In this document: one piece after another, positions 26,332-34,424 of the stretch
Numbering within the stretch: position 1 is the stretch's first letter
Layout: the number at the start of each line of letters is the position of its first letter
Assembly: GCF_002270415.1 (NCBI RefSeq)
Contig: NZ_NNRI01000017.1
Location: forward strand, 372,001 to 436,000
Direction: 5' to 3'
DNA from: Mesorhizobium sophorae
GTDB lineage: Bacteria; Pseudomonadota; Alphaproteobacteria; Rhizobiales; Rhizobiaceae
DNA length: 64,000 nt
Notes under the pieces: model-generated
The model's database searches: none
Told to the model about the DNA's origin: nothing
The model's input: only the letters and a program-made list of their open reading frames with translations
Program-made: the position numbers and the translations under genes

Positions 26332-26730
26332 ATGGTTGCCCCAACGGCTGCCCGAGACCGCCAGCGCATCGACAAATGGCTGTTCTTCTCGCGCGCCGTG
26401 AAATCGCGCTCGCTGGCGGCGAAACTTGTGGTCGCCGGCCGGGTTCGCATCAATCGCGACAAAGCAGCGCAGGCCTCCGATCTGGTCAAGCCCGGAGACG
26501 TCCTGACCATCACACTTGATCGTCGGATCTTCGTCTGGAAGGTGCTGACCGCCGGCGTGCGGCGTGGTCCGGCCGAGGAGGCACGCACGCTGTACGAGGA
26601 TATCTCGCCGCCGCCCGCGCCGACGGGCGAAGCCCCTCCCGATGCAATTCCGGCGCTGCGCGAGGCCGGCAGCGGCCGCCCGACGAAGAAGGAACGCCGC
26701 CAGACCGACCGGTTGCTTGGCGATGACTGA
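26332..26730 (+). CDS. S4-domain RNA-binding protein (Hsp15-like)
   Basis: A 132-residue protein whose residues 9-70 form an S4 RNA-binding domain (RIDKWLFFSRAVKSRSLA, then VVAGRVRINRDKAAQASDL). The Hsp15 family binds free 50S subunits carrying stalled nascent chains, in E. coli as part of the heat-shock response. The C-terminal half is basic and Pro-rich. It starts 17 bases after the helicase stop, which supports one transcript. Confidence 0.9.
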   Translation: MVAPTAARDRQRIDKWLFFSRAVKSRSLAAKLVVAGRVRINRDKAAQASDLVKPGDVLTITLDRRIFVWKVLTAGVRRGPAEEARTLYEDISPPPAPTGEAPPDAIPALREAGSGRPTKKERRQTDRLLGDD

Positions 26731-26965
26731 TGTGTCGGCCAAAAAAGTGCGCGACGATTTTGGGGCAACGAGACGCACAAAACGAAGCCTGAACCCGGCG
26801 AACGAGGCACTTCGCAGGACATGACCGATCCCTGCTGGGCCTGCTGTCTGGAATTCCATTTCGGAAACGCTGATGCCACAAGGCATGGCTGCCCTTGCAA
26901 GCGGCGGGCAAAGGCGTTACCTCACGGAAAAAGCCCAACAAAATGGGACGTCCCGGAGCCGACCG

Positions 26966-27304
26966 ATGACCTATGTCGTGACCGACAATTGCATCAAATG
27001 CAAATATATGGACTGCATCGAGGTCTGTCCGGTCGATTGTTTCTACGAAGGCGAGAACATGCTCGTCATCCATCCCGACGAGTGCATCGACTGCGGCGTC
27101 TGCGAGCCGGAATGCCCGGCCGACGCGATCAAGCCCGACACTGAGTCAGGGCTCGACAAATGGTTGCAGATCAACACCGAATACGCCGAGAAATGGCCCA
27201 ATATCACCGCCAAGAAGGAACCTCCGGCCGACGCCAAATCCTTCGACGGCGAGGCCGGTAAGTTCGAGAAATACTTCTCGGCCGAGCCCGGCGAAGGCGA
27301 TTGA
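26966..27304 (+). CDS. fdxA: Seven-iron ferredoxin
   Basis: A 112-residue low-potential electron carrier. The first Cys motif, CIKCKYMDCIEVCP, and the second, CIDCGVCEPECP, are those of the FdxA-type 3Fe-4S/4Fe-4S ferredoxin, with a long C-terminal tail (WPNITAKKEPP). The frame is open upstream to 26873, but MTYVVTDNCIKC is the family start and GGAG lies before it. The partner oxidoreductase is not evident nearby. Confidence 0.95.
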   Translation: MTYVVTDNCIKCKYMDCIEVCPVDCFYEGENMLVIHPDECIDCGVCEPECPADAIKPDTESGLDKWLQINTEYAEKWPNITAKKEPPADAKSFDGEAGKFEKYFSAEPGEGD

Positions 27305-27674
27305 CAACAGGTCCGCAAAGGCTGGTATTACGTTGGGTAAGAGACAGGTCACATAAAGCGCCTTGACAGGCGGCGCTTAACTGTGGCCTTCGCTTATGCA
27401 GCAAAACCTTGATTCTTCCGACTTTTTGTGTTACATCAGCCAAACATGCCGGTGACACAACGTCGATTTATGGCGCAGACGCCCCAAATCACTGAAAGGT
27501 GAAAATCTCATTCCGGACCAGAGCGATCTGGGCCAGGCGGTCGCACTATTGCGGTTTGCCGGTCCCGGCTTTTCCGGATGGGTTCATCTGTTGTGCGGCT
27601 AACGATCGGTTTCCCCGATCGCGCGAGTTCGGGCCGGCAGGACGCCGGTACCACAACAAGGAGTTCAGGGCGCA
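27305..27674. other. Intergenic region upstream of carD
   Basis: 370 bases without a supportable gene. A short hairpin AAGCGCC-N9-GGCGCTT lies near 27356-27379. A weak -35/-10 pair (TTGATT at 27409, TACATC at 27432, 17-base spacer) could be the carD promoter, which would give a leader of more than 200 bases. Nothing else recognised. Confidence 0.4.
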
Positions 27675-28256
27675 ATGGCAACGATAACCCCGCAGAAGAA
27701 GTCCACCGCTGCGCGTCACGGTTTCAAGACCGGCGAGTACATTGTCTATCCGGCGCATGGCGTCGGCCAGATCGTCTCGATCGACGAGCAGGAAGTCGCT
27801 GGGCACAAGCTGGAACTGTTCGTCATCGACTTCCAGAAGGACAAGATGCGTCTGAAGGTGCCGGTCGCCAAGGCGACCTCCATCGGCATGCGCAAGCTGT
27901 CGGAAGAGGATTATGTCGAGCGCGCGCTGAAAGTCGTGCAGGGCCGCGCCCGCGTCAAGCGCACCATGTGGTCGCGCCGCGCCCAGGAGTATGATGCGAA
28001 GATCAATTCCGGCGACCTGATCTCGATCTCGGAAGTTGTGCGCGACCTCTACCGCGCCGACAACCAGCCCGAGCAGTCTTATTCCGAACGCCAGCTCTAC
28101 GAGGCGGCACTCGACCGCATGGCCCGCGAGATCGCGGCCGTCAACCGGATGTCGGAAACCGAAGCCGTGCGCCTGATCGAGGTCAACCTCAACAAGGGCC
28201 CTAAGCGGGGCGCCAAGGCCGACAATGAGGAAGCCGAGCAGGAAGAAGCTGCCTGA
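27675..28256 (+). CDS. carD: CarD/CdnL-family RNA polymerase-binding transcription regulator
   Basis: A 193-residue regulator. The N-terminal RNA polymerase interaction domain (residues about 16-75) carries EYIVYPAHGVGQIVSIDEQ, followed by the helical DNA-binding domain (TMWSRRAQEYDAKINSGDL; YSERQLYEAALDRMAREIA). CarD/CdnL stabilises open complexes at housekeeping and rRNA promoters. AAGGAG is 12 bases before the ATG. The acidic C-terminus ends in a Glu/Ala run. A strong terminator follows. Confidence 0.95.
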   Translation: MATITPQKKSTAARHGFKTGEYIVYPAHGVGQIVSIDEQEVAGHKLELFVIDFQKDKMRLKVPVAKATSIGMRKLSEEDYVERALKVVQGRARVKRTMWSRRAQEYDAKINSGDLISISEVVRDLYRADNQPEQSYSERQLYEAALDRMAREIAAVNRMSETEAVRLIEVNLNKGPKRGAKADNEEAEQEEAA

Positions 28257-28280
28257 ACTTTTTTCACCTTTGAATCCATG

Positions 28281-28307
28281 AAAAACCCGGCCTCGCGCCG
28301 GGTTTTT
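28281..28307. terminator. Rho-independent terminator after carD
   Basis: Stem AAAAACCCGGC/GCCGGGTTTTT with a five-base loop, followed by a T run. It lies 24 bases after carD. A-rich left and T-rich right flanks make it usable from both sides, serving also the convergent ABC transporter operon. Confidence 0.92.
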
Positions 28308-28342
28308 TGTTTCTGGGACGATAGGCTGAAGCGTGTAGCCGC

Positions 28343-29116
28343 CTACCCCTCGCCGCCGCCTTCCCTCTCCGCCTCTTGCTTCAGCGTCGCAATGAAACGC
28401 CTCGTCCGCTGGTGTTCCGGATTGCCGAACAGCAGGGCCGCCGGACCTTTCTCGACGATGACGCCGGCATCGAGGAAGACCACCTCCTGGGCGATCTTGG
28501 AGGCGAGGCGCAGATCATGCGTCGCCATCACCATGGTCGTCCCTTCGCTGGCAAGCTTGCCGAGCACGTCGACCACCTCTTGCGCCAGTTCCGGGTCGAG
28601 CGCCGAGGTCGGCTCGTCGCACAGCAACACTTTCGGCGACGGGGCGAGCGCGCGGGCGATCGCCACGCGCTGCTGCTGGCCGCCCGACAGGGTTGCCGGC
28701 CAAGCGTCGGCCTTGTGTGCCATGCCGACCTTTTCCAGCAAAGCGAGCGCCCGCTCGCGCGCCCGCTCCGTTGGCCATTTCAGCACCGTCACCAGGCCCT
28801 CCATGACATTCTCGATCGCGGTGCGATGCGGAAACAGCTGGAAATTCTGGAACACCATGCCGGTTTGCAGGCGCAGGCGCTGGATATCCCTGGCCGGAAC
28901 CTTGACGCCGGGGCGGAATTCGAGCGTCTCGTCACCGATCCGCACCGTGCCGGATGTCGGGATCTCCAGCAGGTTGATGCAGCGCAGCAGCGTGCTCTTG
29001 CCGCCGCCCGAAGGGCCGACCAGCGCCGTCACACTGCCTTCGGCGATGGTGACCGTCACGCCCTTCAGCACGAGATTGTCGCCGAAGCGCTTTTCGATGT
29101 TGGTGAGGCCGATCAT
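28343..29116 (-). CDS. Polar amino-acid ABC transporter ATP-binding protein
   Basis: A 257-residue ATPase of the GlnQ/HisP type. Walker A is GPSGGGKSTLL, signature LSGGQQQRVAIARAL, and Walker B with DEPTSALDPEL. It drives uptake through the permease encoded immediately upstream, whose stop overlaps this ATG (ATGA). The downstream end converges on carD. Confidence 0.95.
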   Translation of the reverse strand: MIGLTNIEKRFGDNLVLKGVTVTIAEGSVTALVGPSGGGKSTLLRCINLLEIPTSGTVRIGDETLEFRPGVKVPARDIQRLRLQTGMVFQNFQLFPHRTAIENVMEGLVTVLKWPTERARERALALLEKVGMAHKADAWPATLSGGQQQRVAIARALAPSPKVLLCDEPTSALDPELAQEVVDVLGKLASEGTTMVMATHDLRLASKIAQEVVFLDAGVIVEKGPAALLFGNPEHQRTRRFIATLKQEAEREGGGEG

Positions 29117-29793
29117 GAGCGCGCCTCCAGGAAGCCGCCATAGCGGTTGAGTCGTTCTTCCAGCCGCGTCTGCAAGGCCGACAGCACCGAGCTCATCGCC
29201 AGATAGAGGATCGCCGCCTCGACATAGAGGATCAGCGGCTCATAGGTTGTGGCGACGATGCGCTGCGCGGCCTGGAACATCTCCGGAACGGTGATGGCGG
29301 CGGCCAGCGACGTATCCTTGACCAGCGAGATGAAGGTGTTGGAGAGCGGCGGCACCGCGACCCGTCCGGCCTGCGGCAGTATGGTGCGCCGCATCGCTTG
29401 GCTCCAAGTCATACCTATCGAATAGGCGGCTTCCCACTGGCCTTTCGGCACCGAGCCTATAGCGGCGCGGATGATTTCCGACGTGTAGGCGCCGATGTTG
29501 AGCGTGAAGCCGATCAACGCGGCGGTGAAGGCGTCAAGCAGGATGCCGACCGACGGCAGGCCGTAGAAGATCAGGAACAGCTGCACCAACAGCGGCGTGC
29601 CGCGGAAGATCCAGACATAGAAGCGCACAAGCGCGACCAGCGGCTTCGGGCCGAACAGCCGGGCAAGCGCTGCACCGAGGCCGACCGTCAAGCCGAGAAC
29701 GAAGGACAGCAGTGTCAACGGCACGGTGAAGATCAGGGCCGCCCACAAGAGCGAAGGCAGCGACTCCAGCATCAGTTGCAGCCAGTGCGGCAC
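29113..29793 (-). CDS. Polar amino-acid ABC transporter permease
   Basis: A 226-residue inner-membrane permease of the HisMQ type, with about five helices. The EAA loop is visible in ALNRYG-type context: IGSVPKGQWEAAYSIGMTW and ILPQAGRVAVPPLSNTFIS. A GTG start at 29793 is preferred since GGAGGG lies seven bases upstream; the frame itself is open to 29853. A single permease gene suggests a homodimer. Confidence 0.93.
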   Translation of the reverse strand: MPHWLQLMLESLPSLLWAALIFTVPLTLLSFVLGLTVGLGAALARLFGPKPLVALVRFYVWIFRGTPLLVQLFLIFYGLPSVGILLDAFTAALIGFTLNIGAYTSEIIRAAIGSVPKGQWEAAYSIGMTWSQAMRRTILPQAGRVAVPPLSNTFISLVKDTSLAAAITVPEMFQAAQRIVATTYEPLILYVEAAILYLAMSSVLSALQTRLEERLNRYGGFLEARS

Positions 29794-29929
29794 GTAAGAC
29801 CCTCCAGATGGTCGAGGCGGCTTGATCAGGCGCGAATGCGCTCGACATATCACGACAAAAGCGGCGGACCGTCAAAGACGGCTCGCCGCTTGATATCTCA
29901 TAGGCCGGTGACCGGCCTCGCCGCGTAGA

Positions 29930-30703
29930 CTACTTCGAAACGTCCTGGCCGAAATAGGTGTCGGCGATCTTCTTGTAGGTGCCGTCGGCCTTGATGTCGG
30001 CCAGCGCCTTGTTGATCGCCGCAACCAGTTCCGGATCGCCCTTGCGCACGATGACGCCGGAATAGTCGGCGTTTTCCTCTTGCGCGGCGATCTTCACATT
30101 GGCGTCGGGCTTGTGCTTCTTGAAGTCGAGGAACGACAGGCTGTCATTGATGGTGGCGTCGGCACGGCCGGTCAGAAGCAGCTGGATCGACTGGTCGAAG
30201 CCGTCGGTGCCGACGAGTTCGGCGCCGTTGGTCTCTGCGAGCTTGCCAAAATTCGAGGTAAGCGACTGCGCCGACTTCTTGCCCTTGAGATCGGCGAAGG
30301 TCTTGATGTCGGTGTTGTCGCCGCGCACGATCAGTACCGCCTTGGAGGCGATGTAGGGATCGGAGAAGTCATATTTGGCCTTGCGCGCGTCGGTGATGCC
30401 GACTTCGTTGATGACGGTATCATAGCGATTGGCGTCGAGACCGGCGATCAGCCCGTCCCACTTGCCTTCGAGGAACTCGGCCTTGACGCCGAGCTTGTCG
30501 GCGATGGCCTTGGCGATTTCGACGTCGAAGCCGACCAGCGCGCCCGAAGTGTCATGATAGGTGAACGGCGCATAGGTGCCTTCCGTACCGACCTTGATGA
30601 CGCCCGCCTGCTTGATCTGGTCGAGATTGGCGCCGGCATGGCCCGACGTGACAGCCAGAGCCTGCAGCGTTCCGGCGACGATAAGCGACTTGAGCCATTT
30701 CAT
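29930..30703 (-). CDS. Family 3 amino-acid ABC transporter substrate-binding protein
   Basis: A 257-residue periplasmic receptor. The signal peptide (LKSLIVAGTLQALAVTSGHA) is followed by the two-lobed family 3 fold, with the signature GTEGTYAPFTYHDTSGALVG. Then come FDVEIAKAIADKLG and a C-terminal DIKADGTYKKIADTYFG. First gene of SBP-permease-ATPase. The ligand is probably a polar amino acid (cystine or a glutamine-group acid are options); not decidable here. The ATG at 30703 fits the signal peptide better than the open upstream extension. Confidence 0.93.
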   Translation of the reverse strand: MKWLKSLIVAGTLQALAVTSGHAGANLDQIKQAGVIKVGTEGTYAPFTYHDTSGALVGFDVEIAKAIADKLGVKAEFLEGKWDGLIAGLDANRYDTVINEVGITDARKAKYDFSDPYIASKAVLIVRGDNTDIKTFADLKGKKSAQSLTSNFGKLAETNGAELVGTDGFDQSIQLLLTGRADATINDSLSFLDFKKHKPDANVKIAAQEENADYSGVIVRKGDPELVAAINKALADIKADGTYKKIADTYFGQDVSK

Positions 30704-30913
30704 TTTTCTGTGATCCCGTCCTTGGCCGGCTGTCCGGCATGTTGTGAGGGTTGGAAACTGACAGATACAAGTCGAAAAAATAAGGAACAGGATTTCAAAA
30801 ACAGCCAACTTCTGAAATCAGATTCTCGAAATAGTGCTTTTTGGCCGCAATCGACAGGGTCGCCGATCATCGCCGAGATCCCTCAGGCAACAAATCCAGC
30901 CGCCAACGGCTAC

Positions 30914-30939
30914 GGAACCATTTTCCTGCATGGCACGTT
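30914..30939 (+). promoter_or_regulatory. EcfG/RpoE2-type promoter of rpoH2
   Basis: GGAAC at 30914-30918, a 17-base spacer, and CGTT at 30936-30939 fit the general-stress ECF promoter of rhizobia (GGAAC-N16/17-CGTT). It lies 93 bases before the rpoH2 start. In Sinorhizobium rpoH2 is a reported RpoE2 target, which supports the call. The rest of the 329-base gap (30704-31032) shows no gene. Confidence 0.75.
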
Positions 30940-31032
30940 CTGGATTTCTAGGGCACGACGCTGCGATTTCAACCCGGGCGCCCCTGCCAAGTTTGCAAAG
31001 TCATCCGCATCGCCAGAGCCAGGGAGCGCCTC

Positions 31033-31896
31033 ATGATGGAAGACACTGCAGGACGGATCATGGTCCGCGCGGCAATGAGGGCTCCCTACCTCGAACGTGA
31101 AGAAGAGCACCGGCTCGCATTGCTCTGGAAACAAGACAACGACCAGAACGCGCTGCACAGCATCACGGTTGCGCATATGCGGCTGGTCATTTCCATGGCT
31201 TCCAAATTCCGCCACTACGGTCTGCCGCTCGGCGATCTGATCCAGGAAGGGCATGTCGGCCTGCTTGAAGCGGCCGCCCGCTTCGAGCCTGAACGCGAGG
31301 TGCGATTTTCGACTTACGCGACGTGGTGGATCCGCGCCTCGATGCAGGACTACATCCTGCGCAACTGGTCGATCGTGCGCGGCGGCACCAGCTCGGCGCA
31401 GAAGGCACTTTTCTTCAACCTGCGCCGCTTGCGCGCGCGGCTGGCCAACGGCACCGAACCGCTGTCCAACGCAACGCTCTATCGCGAGGTTTCGGAGGCG
31501 CTCGGCGTCTCCGAGGCCGACGTTGCGATGATGGATTCGCGGCTGTCGGCACCCGACTCCTCGCTCAACATGCCGGTTGCCGATGACGCGGGTTCGAACG
31601 AGCGCATGGATTTCCTCGTCTCGGACGATCCCCTGCCCGACGAGGTCGTCGGTGACACGATCGATGTCGAGCGCCGCTCCGTGTGGTTGAAAGCGGCGCT
31701 CGCCGCCCTCAACGCCCGCGAACTCCGGATCATCGAGGAGCGCCGGTTGAGCGACGAAGGTGCAACGCTGGAAGCGCTTGGCGAGACGCTTGGCATCTCC
31801 AAGGAACGCGTCCGCCAGATCGAGGCGCGCGCCATGGAAAAGCTCAAGGTGGCGCTGGTGAAGCAGAATCCGGAGTTTCTGGCGACTGCCGCCTGA
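31033..31896 (+). CDS. rpoH2: Alternative sigma factor, RpoH type (RpoH2)
   Basis: A 287-residue sigma-32 homologue. Region 2 includes FRHYGLPLGDLIQEGHVGLLE (here split: LPLGDLIQEG, HVGLLEAAARF), with the -10-recognising FSTYATWWIRASMQDYIL. The RpoH box appears as QKALFFNLRRLRARL, and region 4 ends with GISKERVRQIEARAMEKLK. GGGAG precedes the ATG. Assignment to the second rhizobial paralogue rests on the EcfG-type promoter and on divergence from RpoH1-like termini. It should direct part of the general or photo-oxidative stress response. Confidence 0.88.
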   Translation: MMEDTAGRIMVRAAMRAPYLEREEEHRLALLWKQDNDQNALHSITVAHMRLVISMASKFRHYGLPLGDLIQEGHVGLLEAAARFEPEREVRFSTYATWWIRASMQDYILRNWSIVRGGTSSAQKALFFNLRRLRARLANGTEPLSNATLYREVSEALGVSEADVAMMDSRLSAPDSSLNMPVADDAGSNERMDFLVSDDPLPDEVVGDTIDVERRSVWLKAALAALNARELRIIEERRLSDEGATLEALGETLGISKERVRQIEARAMEKLKVALVKQNPEFLATAA

Positions 31897-31911
31897 CCCG
31901 CGGCAGGCGTC

Positions 31912-33381
31912 TTACTTGTCGGTGACGATCTTGACCTTGTCGCCGGCCGAGACCGCGGCACCCGGCGACAGCGCGTTCAGCACGCGGAACAGGTCGAGCT
32001 TGCGGTCGACACCAACCATCTGGGCGGAAAGCGAGCCCATCGTCTGCCCGGGTTGAACGGTGACGACGCGGATATGCAGCGGCTTCAGCGCCGCCTTTTC
32101 CGCGGCACTGAGGATACGGAACGATCCGCTCACCGAACGCGCCACCGCATCCAGCGAGGTGCTGGCCGACGGCGCTGCGGTCAGCAGCCGGTAGACCTGG
32201 CCGCCGGCGCGGATCACGGCAATGTCGAACTGCCAGCCCTCGGCGCCGGCATGCGCGGTCGCCGCCTCGTTGCCGTTGATCGTTTCCTGCTTGACGGTGC
32301 TGTCGTCCAGCCCAGCCACCCAGCCGCTGCGGATATAGTCGGTGAGCGCCCGGTTCTTGTCGATCGAAACACCGTCGAAGCGGATCGCCATGTCACCAGG
32401 CCCGGTTGCCGTCACCGCCGCCGCCGAATTATCGATGATGAAGCCTTGCGGCACCGAGAAGGACACGCCGAGGCCCGGATGCAGGAAGGTTTCGCCGCGC
32501 ACATAGCCTTCCTCGGGCGTGTCGCCATAGAGCAGGCCGTCTATGCCGGCGAGGAACGAATCGCGGTCGCGCGTGCCGAAGCCGGGCGCGCCGAACTGGC
32601 GGGCATGGCGCTGCGCCAGATCGATGCGCTGCGGCGTGTTGGGGTGGGTGGCCAGGAAGTCGAGGCTGGCGTCGGTGGCACCGCTGATCGAGCGGAAATC
32701 GGTATAGGCCGACATCGACTGCAGGAAGCGGCCGGCGGCGAAAGGATCGTAGCCGGCTTCGCCGACCGACTTGATGCCGATTGCGTCGGCCTCCAGTTCC
32801 TGGTTGCGCGAGAATTGCGCCAGTCTGAGCTTGCCGCGGATCAGCGCCGCCTTGGCGGTCGGGCTGTCGCCCAGCACATCGGAAACCACCTTGGTCGCCA
32901 GGCCTTCCTCGGCTTCTAGCTGCTGGCGCTGCAAGCCATGGTTGGCGGTGACGTGGCCCATCTCATGCGCGATGACCGCGGCGAGCTCGGCCGAATCATT
33001 GGCCAGCGCCAGCAGGCCGCGCGTGATGTAGAGATAGCCGCCCGGCAGCGCGAAGGCATTGACGTTGGGCGAATTCAAAATGGTGATGCGATAGGTCTGC
33101 GTCGGATTGGCCGACACGACGGTCAGATTGCCGACCACCTTGGCGACCATGCGCTCGAGCTTGGGATCGGAGTATTCGCCGCCATAGGTGGCCAGGATGC
33201 GAGGATGTTGCGCCTTGGCTAGTTCGGCGAGCTTGCTGTTGGCAGCGACATTGTCGACAGTGATCGGCCTGTCGGAAGGCTGGAAGCCGGATTCCTGAAC
33301 CTCGGGAGGCGTGAACATCTGGCAGCTTGCCAGCGCCACGGCAAAGCCGGCCAGCGCTAGAAAGCGCGCCAGCGGATTCAT
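31912..33381 (-). CDS. M48-family periplasmic lipoprotein metalloprotease
   Basis: A 489-residue zinc protease of the BepA/LoiP type. The lipobox LALASC near residue 20 predicts an outer-membrane lipoprotein. The catalytic HEMGH is in VIAHEMGHVTANHGLQ, with the third ligand Glu in QELEADAIG. The C-terminal 60 residues resemble a LysM-like module (VQPGQTMGSLSAQM). BepA-type proteases control outer-membrane protein assembly. The open frame extends to 33474, but the ATG at 33381 begins the signal sequence. It is tail-to-tail with rpoH2, 15 bases apart. Confidence 0.92.
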   Translation of the reverse strand: MNPLARFLALAGFAVALASCQMFTPPEVQESGFQPSDRPITVDNVAANSKLAELAKAQHPRILATYGGEYSDPKLERMVAKVVGNLTVVSANPTQTYRITILNSPNVNAFALPGGYLYITRGLLALANDSAELAAVIAHEMGHVTANHGLQRQQLEAEEGLATKVVSDVLGDSPTAKAALIRGKLRLAQFSRNQELEADAIGIKSVGEAGYDPFAAGRFLQSMSAYTDFRSISGATDASLDFLATHPNTPQRIDLAQRHARQFGAPGFGTRDRDSFLAGIDGLLYGDTPEEGYVRGETFLHPGLGVSFSVPQGFIIDNSAAAVTATGPGDMAIRFDGVSIDKNRALTDYIRSGWVAGLDDSTVKQETINGNEAATAHAGAEGWQFDIAVIRAGGQVYRLLTAAPSASTSLDAVARSVSGSFRILSAAEKAALKPLHIRVVTVQPGQTMGSLSAQMVGVDRKLDLFRVLNALSPGAAVSAGDKVKIVTDK

Positions 33382-33490
33382 TCGTAGTTTGTCAACGCCG
33401 ATCGCCAGAACGGCTTCCTTTCGGGTCCCGGCGCATGACCACGAAAATCGGGGGCGATCTTCGGAAAATGTCATGCGCTATCTCAAACTG

Positions 33491-33540
33491 CTGCAGCATC
33501 CGTCGCGCGTCCCCTCGGGGGCGAGCGGCGGATGCTGCAG
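33491..33540 (-). terminator. Long stem-loop downstream of thiQ
   Basis: Twelve-base perfect arms CTGCAGCATCCG and complement around a 26-base GC-rich loop that can pair further. It lies 102 bases past thiQ on the minus strand. No clear T run follows, so it may be a rho-dependent end or an RNA-stabilising element of the thi operon. Confidence 0.45.
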
Positions 33541-33641
33541 GCAAATCACGGCCTGTGCCGGACCAGTAGGGCGGACCTAGCCACACTCCTCCAGCCATGG
33601 CAAGCAAGCGCCGCATCGCCTGGAGCCGGTTTGACCGTAAA

Positions 33642-34424
33642 TTATGTCCGCTTCCGGGCAACATCTCGTGATACGGCATCCCCGGCACCCGTGCCGATAT
33701 AGCGCTGGAACACTTCCGGGCCAGCCCCGGTGAAGAATTCGTCCGCCTTGCCGGTTGCCGCGACAACGCCATTGTCCAGAAACACCACGTGCTCGCCGAT
33801 TCGGCGGGCATCCTCCGGCTGGTGGGTGACGAACAGCACCGTCATGCCTCGTTCGGCATGCACCGCGGCGACCAGATCCAGCATGTCGTCGCGCAGCGCC
33901 GGGCCGAGCGAGGCGAAAGGTTCGTCGAGCAGGAGCACTGGCCGGTCGCGCACCAGGACTCGAGCCAGGGCGACGCGCTGGCGCTCACCGCCGGAGAGTT
34001 CGCGCGGCAGGCGCTTTTCCTTGCCGGCAAGGCCGGTGCGTTCGAGCGCCTCGGCGATCGCGGCGCGGTCCGCTTCGGTCAGCAGCAAGGATGGCGAGCG
34101 GCCGAGCCCGACATTCTGCTCCACTGAGAGATGCGCAAAGAGATTGTTTTCCTGGAACACCATCGACACGGGCCGCGCTGACGGTGGCTCAGCGCTTACA
34201 TCGACCCCGCCGATCAGCACGCGGCCCGACTGCGGCGTCTCGAACCCCGCCACTACGTTGAGCAGCGTCGACTTGCCAGAACCGCTAGGCCCCATGATGG
34301 CGGTGATTTTCGCCGCGGCGAAATCGACATCGAAAACGAGCGGCGCCTCGCCATAGCTGAACGACACCTGGTCCAGCCGCACCGGGGCGCCCTTTTCAGT
34401 CCTGCTGGCCACCCCGTCAGGCAT
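33642..34424 (-). CDS. thiQ: Thiamine ABC transporter ATP-binding protein
   Basis: A 260-residue ATPase. Walker A is GPSGSGKSTLL, the signature LSGGERQRVALARVL, and Walker B with LLLDEPFASLGP, the ThiQ-type pattern. It energises ThiP for uptake of thiamine, TMP or TPP. Its start lies inside the end of thiP (8-base overlap) after GGAGAAGGACCGGG. Last gene of thiBPQ, under the TPP riboswitch upstream of thiB. Confidence 0.93.
   Translation of the reverse strand: MPDGVASRTEKGAPVRLDQVSFSYGEAPLVFDVDFAAAKITAIMGPSGSGKSTLLNVVAGFETPQSGRVLIGGVDVSAEPPSARPVSMVFQENNLFAHLSVEQNVGLGRSPSLLLTEADRAAIAEALERTGLAGKEKRLPRELSGGERQRVALARVLVRDRPVLLLDEPFASLGPALRDDMLDLVAAVHAERGMTVLFVTHQPEDARRIGEHVVFLDNGVVAATGKADEFFTGAGPEVFQRYIGTGAGDAVSRDVARKRT

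Noticed and set aside
22841..26344. A very long open frame on the minus strand opposite the helicase gene
   Set aside because: It is an antisense shadow of high-GC coding sequence, with Arg/Gly/His-rich low-complexity translation and no ribosome binding site, while the plus-strand protein has all helicase motifs.
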